This document shows positions 28,263 to 37,663 of a stretch of 64,000 bases of DNA, piece after piece. A model generated the notes under the pieces. The model saw only the letters and a list, made by a program, of their open reading frames with translations, had not been told where the DNA came from and searched no databases. Location of the stretch: NCBI GenBank assembly GCA_963759875.1, contig CAVXBB010000015.1, positions 1,674,001 through 1,738,000 of the forward strand. The letters run 5' to 3'. Origin of the DNA: JAFAGX01 sp963759875 (GTDB taxonomy: Bacteria > Acidobacteriota > Terriglobia > Terriglobales > Acidobacteriaceae). The translations under genes and the position numbers were made by a program. How positions within the stretch are numbered: the first letter of the stretch is position 1; every line of letters begins with the position of its first letter.

Positions 28263-31232
28263 CTATTGCAGCTTCGCGTACTCCGCCTTGGCTTGCTTCA
28301 GGATGGGGATGTCGGGATCAGCGTCTTTCCAGAGGGTGAGGAAGTCGTTGTATGCGGCTTTCGCCTTGGCGGCATCACCGGCCATCGCGTAGGCGCGGCC
28401 AAGTTGCAGATGAGCCAGTGCGCCATTCGCGCAATTCAACGTGATCCCACGGTGATCGAGGAACTTTTGAAATTCTCTAAGGGCATCTGCACTGTGATCC
28501 GCTTCCAAATAGGCTTCACCTCGCAGATAAATGGGATACAGGCAGCCCGGTCCTTGCGTTGAAAGAGTCTGCGCCAACTCTAATGGAACTACCGGCTGCA
28601 ATCTATCTACGGCGTCCTGCGGATGATTGCCATTCAGTGCTATTTGCGCCCGAATTATTGGAAGCCAGTACGAATTAACTATGGTATGCAACGGGAAGCG
28701 CTTCGCCAGATCATCGGCCAAGTTTGTTGCCTGACTTGTATCACCAGCACTGGACAGAACGACTGCAGCTAGAGATTCGACGTCTATGTTTCGCGGGGCC
28801 AGGCCAAGAGCAGCGAGCGCTTTTTGCCGCGCTGCAGTCACTCCGAACAGCGCCTCATCATAAGCCCCGTACAGCCCCCAAATCGCTGCTGCGGGCTTGT
28901 TGTCGGCACGTGAGGCTGAATCAACTGCCTTTCGGGTGAGTTCACGTGCGTGGTTCAGGCGGCCGGAATAGGCTTCGGTCTCTGCTTCTGTAGCCAGAAT
29001 CTCGCTTTCGACCTCGGGATGGATTGGAAACCAGGTTGCTTGTGCGGACATCTCCTTAACATCCGATTGCAAGAACGCGAGCCAATATCGATCCAAGTGA
29101 AGAAGGTCGTCGTCCAGTTTGCGCGCTATGGCGTCGTCATATACCCTCCGAGCGTCCTCCAGCCGTCCCAAAGCCAGATAAAACAGTGCAAGATTGTCAT
29201 AACTAATCACACTGTCAGGATTCACTTGCAATGCTTCTTCTGTTTTTTGTGCCGCTTGCGCATATTGGCCTTGAAGAGCATCAACATTGCCAAAGTTGCT
29301 CAAAGCAATGTCATCTCTGGGATAGCTTTCTTCCCATTCGCGAATGGTTTCGACCGCCTTGTCGAGTTCACCAGTTACATATTGGTAATAAGACTGTGAA
29401 ATGTGGAGTTTCTCTCGCTCGCTGGCACGATCGCTCAGCCGAAAGGCTTTAGTGAAGTAATCAATTGCGCGGTCTTGGTCGCCAAGGTTGATATACATGA
29501 CGCCGACCGCCTCAAGGGCACTGGCGAAGCTTGGATCCAGTTCGATAGCGCGCTTGAAGAATGGCAGGGCTGCGTCAATTCCTTTCTCCTCCTCCGCTTT
29601 TCTGCCGAGCCCGAAAGCCTTGAGGGCTTCGAGCGAGGGAGTAGTTTCTTCCTGTAAGCGGACATCAAACCTTTGTACCGAGGCCAGCGATTCTCCCAAT
29701 CGCTCGCGAATCTTGCCAGCCACGCCGCCCAACGCATCCAAGACCTTCTCCTTGCCCGCCGCCGTCGCCTGCTCCTGCGCCAGCACATCTCCTGTGGCAC
29801 AGTTAACCGCCTTTAGACCGACAATGTATTGAGTACCGATATTCGCTATCGATCCTCCGATGTATGCCTTGCTGTTTGCGCGCTGGCAGACTTCACGTAC
29901 CACGTCGGAAGTGAGTCGTGTATTCGGTGGACGGGTCATTAAGCGCAGCGTGGCTGCGATCTTATCGTCGGAAAGCACGTTTAAATAAGGAGACTGGCGC
30001 AGCGAGACACCGAGCGCCTGTTTCAGCGCATCATCAAAAACCTCATCACCTGTCTTGTTCTCGAAGTCAGCCAGAACAATCGTATCTTTTTCCGTCAGAG
30101 GCGTGGCTTTTACGGCGGGCGTCGCAGAACGCGAACGCAAATAGATGCTAGCGCCGACCAGCGCAATCAAAGAGACGGCAACCACGACAAAAAGTTTCCA
30201 ATATTTCCTCCACTGATGTCCTTCAACCCTGGCCGACTCCGTGGGTGCTGACGAAGATGATGAAATGGCTTGAGACACCGACGGGGCTGGTTCAGGCGAA
30301 GACGAGCTGGCTGGTTTGGTTTCCTGATCCGCAATCATTTTGGCTGAACCTCTTCCGCCCTCCAGATCCCGCCTCAGTCTCTGCAATTCGGACCGCATCT
30401 CGGAGGCGTGCTGATACCTCAGGTCCCGGTCTTTCTCTAGCGCACGCGTGATGATGTCTTCCAGCCTTTGCGGAATATTGCGATTGAAGCGGATCGCAGG
30501 AGGCGGATCAGAGTGCAGAATTGCGTCGAAGATGAGCGCAGATGTTTCGCCGTGAAACGGCAACGATCCCGTTGCCATTTCGTAGAGCACCGCGCCAAAG
30601 GAAAAGAGGTCGGTGCGAGCATCCAGGTCCTTGCCCTTGGCTTGCTCTGGAGACATGTACGTGACAGTCCCGAGCGTCGAGCCGGGGCTGGTCAGGTGCT
30701 GTTCATCAACGGAGCGTGTCTGCGTGCCTAAGGCTGCGATGTTGCTTGCGGAACTGACTGTGACAATGACCTTCGCCAGCCCAAAATCCAGAATCTTCGC
30801 GTGACCTCGCTTAGTAATGAAGATATTTGCAGGCTTAATATCCCGATGAACGATACCCTCGGAATGCGCAGCGTCTAAAGCATCAGCAATCTCGATCGCG
30901 AGGGAAAGGATCAGGTCAGTTTCCAGCGAACGGCCTGCGATCTTTTGTCTCAGCGTCAGACCATCCAGAAACTCCATCACGATGAACGGCTGACCCTCTT
31001 GCTGACCAATTTCGTAGATCGTACAGATGCTGGGATGGTTCAGTGCAGATGCGGCTTGCGCCTCTCGTTGAAATCGCGCCAATGCCTGCGGGTCTTTAGC
31101 TACATCATCCGGCAGAAACTTCAACGCGACAAATCGGCGGAGGGCTATATCCTCGGCTTTGTAGACCACGCCCATCCCGCCGCCACCCAGCTTTTCCAGG
31201 ATTCGGTAATGCGAGATGGTTTGGCCGATCAT
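28263..31232 (-). CDS. Ser/Thr protein kinase with TolB-like and TPR modules
   Basis: 989 residues. Kinase domain (about 8-270): LGGGGMGVVYKAED, VALKFLPDD, HRDIKPANIFITKRGH, DFGLA and TYMSPEQAKGKDLDARTDLF. A Ser/Pro-rich linker (300-340) leads to a transmembrane helix at about 345-365 (KLFVVVAVSLIALVGASIYL). The outer part opens TEKDTIVLADFENKTGDEVF and continues with TPRs to LWKDADPDIPILKQAKAEYA. Its outer part is far closer to the winged-helix protein at 24135-26477 than to the other kinase at 21637-24069, while its kinase half resembles the latter. All catalytic residues are present. It likely phosphorylates cytoplasmic targets in response to an envelope cue. Confidence 0.93.
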   Translation of the reverse strand: MIGQTISHYRILEKLGGGGMGVVYKAEDIALRRFVALKFLPDDVAKDPQALARFQREAQAASALNHPSICTIYEIGQQEGQPFIVMEFLDGLTLRQKIAGRSLETDLILSLAIEIADALDAAHSEGIVHRDIKPANIFITKRGHAKILDFGLAKVIVTVSSASNIAALGTQTRSVDEQHLTSPGSTLGTVTYMSPEQAKGKDLDARTDLFSFGAVLYEMATGSLPFHGETSALIFDAILHSDPPPAIRFNRNIPQRLEDIITRALEKDRDLRYQHASEMRSELQRLRRDLEGGRGSAKMIADQETKPASSSSPEPAPSVSQAISSSSSAPTESARVEGHQWRKYWKLFVVVAVSLIALVGASIYLRSRSATPAVKATPLTEKDTIVLADFENKTGDEVFDDALKQALGVSLRQSPYLNVLSDDKIAATLRLMTRPPNTRLTSDVVREVCQRANSKAYIGGSIANIGTQYIVGLKAVNCATGDVLAQEQATAAGKEKVLDALGGVAGKIRERLGESLASVQRFDVRLQEETTPSLEALKAFGLGRKAEEEKGIDAALPFFKRAIELDPSFASALEAVGVMYINLGDQDRAIDYFTKAFRLSDRASEREKLHISQSYYQYVTGELDKAVETIREWEESYPRDDIALSNFGNVDALQGQYAQAAQKTEEALQVNPDSVISYDNLALFYLALGRLEDARRVYDDAIARKLDDDLLHLDRYWLAFLQSDVKEMSAQATWFPIHPEVESEILATEAETEAYSGRLNHARELTRKAVDSASRADNKPAAAIWGLYGAYDEALFGVTAARQKALAALGLAPRNIDVESLAAVVLSSAGDTSQATNLADDLAKRFPLHTIVNSYWLPIIRAQIALNGNHPQDAVDRLQPVVPLELAQTLSTQGPGCLYPIYLRGEAYLEADHSADALREFQKFLDHRGITLNCANGALAHLQLGRAYAMAGDAAKAKAAYNDFLTLWKDADPDIPILKQAKAEYAKLQ

Positions 31233-31668
31233 GGGTGGAACTCAGGGTTGCAATATTAGGAGTGCTGCGGAGGCGAAGTCAACGAGGGCGACGCGCGACA
31301 GCGTGCGGCAGGTGCAAAAATCCGCATTTCATTGTCTTCATGGACTTGTGAAGTGGTGGTTCACAAGGGTGTTTTCCGCTGCAGCGCAAGTGAGTGAATC
31401 TAATGACCGAGAAATTCGCTGGTGGTGCTGGCCAAACGGCTATACCTTGCTGACCACAGGTGGATGTACCAAAATCCTCAGTTCCACCCGCTCACCGCTC
31501 ACTCTGAAAACACAGTGCTTCACGCCGCGCAAACTGCGATGTGATGCTGTACCGGAATCTACAGTTTTTGAGCAAGAGCTGACTGAGTGCCAATCAGTCG
31601 AGAACTACGGTTTTACGAAAGTGTCGCGCGGATTTGTGTGCCAGACCTTGAATCCCGTTTGACCAGAG

Positions 31669-31725
31669 TAGAACGCCTGCCCTGTCACGCAGGAGGCCGC
31701 GGGTTCGAGTCCCGTCGCTTCGCCA
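31669..31725 (+). tRNA. 3' remnant of a tRNA-Asp gene (pseudo-tRNA)
   Basis: The sequence holds the end of the D arm, an anticodon arm with CTGTCAC (anticodon GTC), variable region, the T arm GGGTTCGAGTCCC and the 3' acceptor ending CGCCA. The 5' acceptor and D stem are absent; upstream bases cannot pair with the 3' acceptor. The anticodon loop has one extra C (CCTGC-CCTGTCAC-GCAGG). Such 3' tRNA fragments are typical attachment-site scars of integrases. Confidence 0.6.
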
Positions 31726-31808
31726 TTCCGATTCAACCGTGGGTACAGTCCGAAGAGCCTGGCATTCTTGGAGCGGTTTTTCACGCAGCTTTCGGTTAAG
31801 GTGCCAGC

Positions 31809-34565
31809 TTAGATCCAGTGCTTTCGCAGTAACCACACCTTAACGATCTGCGTCAGGCCCATGTAGCTGAGCAGCGTGAGCATAAGAATTGGCCAATACA
31901 ACCGCGGGAGGTGTGTGAAGCCAAGGGCAGAGGCCAGAGGGGAATACGGCAGCCACACGCCAACGGCCATGATTGCCAATGTTGTAGCCGTCAGCGCCCA
32001 ACTCGCACGGCTCTGCAGGAAGGGAATTTTATTTGTACGAATGACGTGGATGATGAGCGTCTGCGTCATCAACGACTCGACGAACCACCCGGTCTGAAAT
32101 AGCGACGCTCGGGATGGATCCCAGCAGCTGAAGATCCAGAGCATGACGAAGAAAGTCGTATAGTCGAAAATCGAGCTAATGGGACCGATATAGAGAATGA
32201 ACCGCCTGATCTCTCCGATGTCCCAGGGCCGTGGTCGAGCTACTTGTTCTTCGTCCACGGCATCGGCAGGGATCGGCACCTGCGAGAAGTCATACAGTAG
32301 GTTGTTCGTCAACACCTGAATCGGAGCCATGGGCAGGAAGGGGAGAAAGGCGCTCGCTCCCAGAACGCTGAACATGTTCCCGAAGTTGGAACTCGCACCC
32401 ATCCGGATGTACTTAACGATATTCGCGAAGACCTTGCGGCCTTCAATCACACCTCCTCCGAGCACCATGAGGTCCTTTTCCAGCAAGATCAGGTCGGCTG
32501 ACTCCTTGGCGATGTCCGTCGCGGTGTCGACCGAGATGCCGACGTCCGCCGCTCGCAAGGCGGGAGCGTCGTTGATTCCGTCGCCCATAAATCCGACAAC
32601 GTGCCCCTTGCTCCGCAGCACGCGAATGACCCGCTCTTTGTCCGCGGGAGAGAGTCTTGCAAACAGCGTCGCCTTTGCCGCAGGCTCGGCCAGTTCGGCA
32701 TCGGACATTTTCTGCACGTCGTCGCCCAGCAGCATGGGATCGGCCTGAAGGCCAACGTCCTTGCAGATCTTGCGGCTGATGAGGTGGTTATCCCCGGTGA
32801 GGATTTTTACGGCTACGCCATGCTTGGCGAGAGCCGCAAGGGCAGGGCCGGCGGTGTTCTTGGGAGGGTCCAGGAACGCAACGTATCCTCGGAGCACCAG
32901 TTCGCGCTCGTCTTCCTTCGCGCAAAGCTGTTTCCCAGAGAGATCCTTGGTTGCCACTGCCAGCACGCGGAACCCGTCGTTGCTGAGGCTGTCGTACTCT
33001 GCTTTCAGCCCAACCATCAGATCGTTTTCCATCGGCGACAACTTCCCATCGAGTTCAAAATGCGAGCAGCGGTGAAATACGTCCTCCGGAGCCCCCTTGG
33101 TCAGCAGGATCGCCTTACCTTCCGGGTCCGCCACCAGGACCGACATCATGCGTCGAGTGAAGTCGAACGGGAGCTCATCCAGCTTCTTATACTTTTCGAC
33201 CACCGCCTTCCCGTGGAAATCGGTACTGTCCAGAATCGCCCGATCGAGCAGGTTTTTGAGACCGGTCTGGAAGTAGCTGATCAGGTACCCGTTCAGGAGT
33301 ACATCCTCGGTTTCACGTCCAGCGACGTTGCAATGCCGCATCAGGACCACGCGGTCCTCCGTGAGCGTACCGGTCTTGTCGGTGCATAACACGTCCATCC
33401 CACCGAAATTCTGGATGGAGTTAAGCCGCTTGACGATCACTTTCTTGCGGCTCATGGCGAGCGCGCCATTGGACAGGCAGACCGAGACGATCATCGGCAG
33501 CATCTCGGGAGTGAGCCCTACAGCTACGGCCAGTGCGAAGAAGAACGCTCCCTTCCAATCGTGCTTGGTTAAACCGTTGATGAAGAAAACCAATGGCACC
33601 ATCACCACCATGAACTTCATCATGAGCCAAGTAAAGCGGTTGAGACCCTGGTCGAAACTCGTCAGCGCTCGTTCCCCAGTGATCGAGTGGGCCATACTTC
33701 CCAAGTAGGTCTGCACTCCCGTCGTGACGACAATTGCCGTAGCCGTGCCGCTCTCGACGCTGGTCCCCATGAAGCATGTGTTCGTAAGCTCAGTAGGAGA
33801 GATCTCCTGTTTAGCTTCGGGATCATGAGTTTCTAGATCATGGAACTTCTCGACTGGGAGGGACTCACCCGTGAGACTGCCCTGGCTCACGAAGACGTCT
33901 TTCGAGGACAGCAGCCGCACGTCGCCCGGAATCATATCGCCGGCGGCCAGTTTGATGATGTCTCCGGGCACCAAGTCCCTTAGTGGTATCTCCCTCGCCA
34001 CCCCGTCTCGAACGACGGTCGCGGTCACATGGATCATGGCCTTCAGCTTTTCGGCTGCGGAGTCCGCCCGTGCTTCCTGCCAGAAGCGAAGTCCCACACT
34101 AAGCGCTACCATACCTACCATCACCGAGCCTGCGCGCGCATCGCCTGTAAGAAAGGAAATTGCCGACAAGGTCGAAAGCAGGATCACCAGCGGGTTGCGT
34201 ATGATTTTCAGAACACGGACGGCCCAGCCTTGCTTCCGCTCTTGTGCGATCTCGTTTGGACCCGTCGTGCGCGCACGTTCGTCGGCCTCAGCTTGCGTCA
34301 GGCCATTGAGGGAAGTTCGCAAGTCCCGAAGAAGCTGTTCGCCATCCTTGCGAGCCGCGTCGAGAACCGCAGCCGAAACATGAATATTCTGGTTTTTCGT
34401 TTTGGTTTGTTTCGGCGGCTCGCTCGGGCGAGCCGGTGGCGCGGTGAGATGAGACGCTCCAGTTTCAACCGCGCCGACCAAGGTCGCTCCGCTGCTATTC
34501 TCGATTGGTGTTGTCATCGTCTTTTTAGCTGCTTGAGGATTAGCTCCTTGGTCTTCACTGCACAT
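31809..34565 (-). CDS. mgtA: magnesium-importing P-type ATPase (MgtA/MgtB family)
   Basis: 918-residue P3B-type ATPase that imports Mg2+ across the inner membrane. It shows the actuator motif SLTGESLPVEK, the phosphorylation motif DKTGTLT, the TM4 segment GLTPEMLPMIVSVCLSNGAL, the nucleotide-domain KGAPEDVFHRC and the hinge MGDGINDAPALRAADVGISV. About ten membrane helices are visible. ATG 34565 is used because GGAGGT lies 13 bases upstream; a GTG inside that region and a later ATG (34517) are alternatives. The N-terminal 70 residues are a Ser/Thr/Pro-rich extension. It is monocistronic, followed by the tRNA-Asp scar. Mg2+ limitation is the likely signal, but I see no recognisable leader riboswitch. 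Confidence 0.95.
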   Translation of the reverse strand: MCSEDQGANPQAAKKTMTTPIENSSGATLVGAVETGASHLTAPPARPSEPPKQTKTKNQNIHVSAAVLDAARKDGEQLLRDLRTSLNGLTQAEADERARTTGPNEIAQERKQGWAVRVLKIIRNPLVILLSTLSAISFLTGDARAGSVMVGMVALSVGLRFWQEARADSAAEKLKAMIHVTATVVRDGVAREIPLRDLVPGDIIKLAAGDMIPGDVRLLSSKDVFVSQGSLTGESLPVEKFHDLETHDPEAKQEISPTELTNTCFMGTSVESGTATAIVVTTGVQTYLGSMAHSITGERALTSFDQGLNRFTWLMMKFMVVMVPLVFFINGLTKHDWKGAFFFALAVAVGLTPEMLPMIVSVCLSNGALAMSRKKVIVKRLNSIQNFGGMDVLCTDKTGTLTEDRVVLMRHCNVAGRETEDVLLNGYLISYFQTGLKNLLDRAILDSTDFHGKAVVEKYKKLDELPFDFTRRMMSVLVADPEGKAILLTKGAPEDVFHRCSHFELDGKLSPMENDLMVGLKAEYDSLSNDGFRVLAVATKDLSGKQLCAKEDERELVLRGYVAFLDPPKNTAGPALAALAKHGVAVKILTGDNHLISRKICKDVGLQADPMLLGDDVQKMSDAELAEPAAKATLFARLSPADKERVIRVLRSKGHVVGFMGDGINDAPALRAADVGISVDTATDIAKESADLILLEKDLMVLGGGVIEGRKVFANIVKYIRMGASSNFGNMFSVLGASAFLPFLPMAPIQVLTNNLLYDFSQVPIPADAVDEEQVARPRPWDIGEIRRFILYIGPISSIFDYTTFFVMLWIFSCWDPSRASLFQTGWFVESLMTQTLIIHVIRTNKIPFLQSRASWALTATTLAIMAVGVWLPYSPLASALGFTHLPRLYWPILMLTLLSYMGLTQIVKVWLLRKHWI

Positions 34566-34854
34566 GATGCAGTGTTTCACCTCCAGGAAAATGCTCAAGA
34601 GAGCTCATTTTGCAAGCATCCGCCCAATAATACCGTCTATGGGGTACGCCCACACATTCGGTTCGATGTCATAGTGCAGCGATTTGCCAAACGATCAATT
34701 CTGATCAGTTTTACGAAGCCTAAGGTTTGATACTGGCGTTGAAAGGCTCTGACCGCAGAGAGAAACCTCGGCAAATGACGTCGGAGTCGCAACGGCAGGC
34801 AAGGCTCGCGGTAGGGTGTAACGGTGGAAACTTTAATTATTGAAAGGAGTTCAT

Positions 34855-35068
34855 ATGTCGAACGATGAACTCGACGTTGAACGCCACGCGGGAATTGACA
34901 TGGTCCCTGGTGGGGAATCATTTGAATGGAATCCGGGATCGGACAACGGCGATCCGATTCCGGCGTTTCAGTCTGCATGTCAGCGGAGCCCTGATCCATT
35001 TGGTTCTGGTTGTGGGGTTGGTGGTTCTGGTGACTAACCTACTGAGCGGACGACGAAGAATGGTTTGA
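34855..35068 (+). CDS. small protein, possibly a frameshifted lmo0937/DUF5670-like membrane protein
   Basis: ATG 34855 has an excellent AAAGGAG 6 bases upstream and reads MSNDELDVERHAGIDMVPGG to a stop at 35035, with a Gly/Ser-rich end. In the next frame the same DNA encodes a hydrophobic end, HVSGALIHLVLVVGLVVLVT then NLLSGRRRM, which resembles the second helix and RR tail of lmo0937/DUF5670 proteins. Either the first frame is the real product, or one indel joins the good start to the membrane tail. Evidence cannot separate the two. Confidence 0.4.
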
Positions 35069-35173
35069 AGAAGAAAAGCTCTGCGAGTCCCAGCACCAGT
35101 GGGTCCCAGTGCGGATACTTAGACCCTGTTTTCGGCCCCCTTGCCACCGGACCATACCGTTAAGGAGCCTGCA

Positions 35174-36511
35174 ATGTCCGAATCTGACCGCTCCGTGAGT
35201 TTAAGACCTAACACCCTGATGCGCTACAAAGCGAGTCCTCTCGGGTTTGGAAAGAAGCCTGCATCATGTGTAGAAGGGATCCCTAGCCACTCGCTTCCAG
35301 TGCGGGTTGCGGTTATCGGGAACCACCTCCCTCGCCAGTGTGGAATTGCGACCTTCACGACAGATTTGTGTGATGCGATTGCTGCTGAGTACGGCGCCGC
35401 TGGAGTATCCGTGGTAGCCGTAAATGATCCGCAATCGCGGTACAGCTACCCTGCGCGCGTGCGATTCGAGATAACCGAGAGCGATATCTCCTCCTATCAA
35501 GCCGCCGCCGACTTTCTTAATTCCAGCAATATCGATCTGGTGAGTCTGCAGCATGAGTATGGGATTTTTGGAGGGAAGACCGGCAGCCATGTCTTGCGGC
35601 TGCTGCAGCGCCTCAAAATGCCAGTGGTAACAACTCTGCATACCGTTCTTCGTGAACCAGACCTCGACCAACTAGTCGTCATGCAAGAAATCGCCGCGCG
35701 CTCTGATCGTCTTATTGTCATGAGCGAGCATTCTTCTCGGTTTTTGCAAGATGTATTCAGAGTTCCAAGCCGAAAGATTGACCTGATTCCTCACGGCATC
35801 CCCAACTTGCCCTTTGCGGAACCAGCTCCCTACAAAGATTCGCCTTCAACCAAAGGAAAGGCTGTATTGCTCACGTTCGGCTTGTTGTCTCCAAACAAGG
35901 GATTCGAAAGCATGATTCAGGCCTTGCCGCGCATCTTGTCCCGGCACAGCAACGTTGTTTACATCATCGCAGGCGCTACTCACCCGCATGTCAAACGCCG
36001 CGAGGGTGATCGATATCGAGTACAGTTGCAAGCCTTAGCCAAAGAGCTGGCAGTTGAGGAGAACGTGGTCTTCCACAACCGCTTCGTCAGCTCTCAAGAA
36101 ATGGCTTCGCTGGTTCGTTCGGCCGACATTTACGTTACACCGTACCGCTACGAGGCACAGGCCGTATCCGGGACACTGGCGTACGCCTTGGGCGCTGGGA
36201 AGGCGATCATCTCGACTCCTTACTGGCATGCCACCGAACTCCTGGGCGGTGGGCGCGGAGTGCTGGTTCCCTTCAATGACCCAGCCGCCATCGCGGATAC
36301 GGCGATTGACCTTTTGGACAACGATGCGGCCCGCGAGGCGATGCGTAAACGTGCTTACCTCTATGCACGCCACATGGTTTGGGACCAGGTAGCGCAGTCT
36401 TATATGGGGGTCTTCGCGCGAGCTTGCGCTAATCGTGTGCAACCCGCCCGTGTGGCACTTCCCATCCAAGCTGCCGAGAAGAACGCTGCAAGCCGAATCA
36501 TGAATGTCTGA
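35174..36511 (+). CDS. GT4-family glycosyltransferase (group 1)
   Basis: 445-residue GT-B fold glycosyltransferase. The N-domain begins RVAVIGNHLPRQCGIATFTT (nucleotide-sugar-side Gly loop), followed by SLQHEYGIFGGKTGSHVLRL. The C-domain has LLTFGLLSPNKGFESMIQAL, IIAGATHPHVKR, the SADIYVTPYRYEAQAVSGTL segment with the donor-contacting Glu, and GGGRGVLVPFNDPAAIAD. ATG 35174 has AAGGAG 7 bases upstream. It probably builds a cell-surface or exported saccharide; acceptor unknown. It stands alone and converges on a truncated hydrolase gene 9 bases away. Confidence 0.9.
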   Translation: MSESDRSVSLRPNTLMRYKASPLGFGKKPASCVEGIPSHSLPVRVAVIGNHLPRQCGIATFTTDLCDAIAAEYGAAGVSVVAVNDPQSRYSYPARVRFEITESDISSYQAAADFLNSSNIDLVSLQHEYGIFGGKTGSHVLRLLQRLKMPVVTTLHTVLREPDLDQLVVMQEIAARSDRLIVMSEHSSRFLQDVFRVPSRKIDLIPHGIPNLPFAEPAPYKDSPSTKGKAVLLTFGLLSPNKGFESMIQALPRILSRHSNVVYIIAGATHPHVKRREGDRYRVQLQALAKELAVEENVVFHNRFVSSQEMASLVRSADIYVTPYRYEAQAVSGTLAYALGAGKAIISTPYWHATELLGGGRGVLVPFNDPAAIADTAIDLLDNDAAREAMRKRAYLYARHMVWDQVAQSYMGVFARACANRVQPARVALPIQAAEKNAASRIMNV

Positions 36512-36520
36512 GCCCCCTTT

Positions 36521-37096
36521 TCAGCCCCGGGTAGATCGCTGCCCCGGAATCTCGAACAGCAAAGCGTTGTATCCCCGGCGAAGCGCCGCCGCCCCGCCAC
36601 CCCAGAAATAGAGTTCCTCGCCCACGGAGTCGGCGCCACCCAGGCTCATCAACGTTGGTCGCGGCTTATTGCTCGCATCAGCCTTCAGGAAATAGCCGGG
36701 AAGCGACTTCCCGTTCTCATACGGAATACTGACGACCTCGAACGGCGGGTCCATCAGTTTTCCGGCTTCCATAAAGCAATCGCGTTGGCGCTCCCAACCC
36801 GCTCGGCATTGGGGATCCGTTGTGCTTTGGTAAAAACCCACCTCGCGCCAGTATGACGACGCCCGCAGCAACGCCTCTCGCGCACTCACCAGATGCCCGC
36901 CCGCAAGCGACTTCCGGGCGATCGCCTCCAACCGCTCCGCGGTGACGCGCCATGCTTCCGTATAGCTATCTTCCTTTTCGTCCTCGATGCCCGAGGCAGT
37001 CTCGTAGCACTCGCCGATCTCAGCCCAGCCATGCGTAGTGCACCCCATCGTTCGCACGAACTGGAAATCGAAGTTACCCTTGAATCGCTTCGGCAT
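36521..37096 (-). pseudogene. 3'-truncated alpha/beta hydrolase (N-terminal helical region plus first strands)
   Basis: 191 residues starting MPKRFKGNFDFQFVRTMG. The charged helical cap segment (LEAIARKSLAGGHLVSAREA, LLRASSYWREVGFYQ) and the first hydrolase strands (VVSIPYENGKSLPGYFL, PTLMSLGGADSVGEELYFWG, GGAAALRRGYNALLFEIPGQ) match long acidobacterial hydrolases of the dipeptidyl-peptidase/2,6-dihydropseudooxynicotine type. Those run on for another 180 or so residues with the GxSxG nucleophile; here the frame ends right after GQR, at the glycosyltransferase stop. The catalytic triad is therefore missing. A deletion at this junction is the likely cause. Confidence 0.7.
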
Positions 37097-37663
37097 CCCG
37101 GCGGTAGCGCCAAACGTCAGTGTGGCACCGTTGTCAATGGGACAGAAATGGATTTGGTGGAATTCGCATCTCGCGTTTTTCCACCATTCGCACGTCCTGA
37201 TTCAGGAGTTGCCTTTGGATTCGTTTTCACTTCAGCCACGGGATTCATTTCAGTCGACTCCTTTTCGTTCTGACGCTCTCGCTTCGTGCCTTGGCATCAC
37301 AGGTGTTCGCAAGGTCCAGCGCCAGATTAAAAGCGGGCGAGCCAATGCACAATATTAGGCATCAGGAGAAAAAGTTCTGTATAGGAAGGAACACATTGAC
37401 GTAATACGATTCGACACACGATTGCGAGCCGAAGATAGCGCCTTCAATCGGAGAGCGCGAGCGGCTTCCACCATAAAACAGTCGCGGTAGAAAGGGGCTG
37501 TCAGCAAGGTGGGAACGTTGACTTTCGACATTGAGGGTGAAATCATTATATTGTCGAATGCGGAACAGCGTTGCCCGCAAAGTTGACGTTGTTCCCGCCT
37601 CCTAACGCATTTATTCATCATAGGAAGTTGCATCCTGCACATTCGGAACTAGGGGGGCAGATT

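Noticed and set aside
37516..37560. TTGACT and TATATT as a promoter for the Crp/Fnr gene
   Set aside because: Spacing of 23 bases is too long for a sigma-70 promoter.
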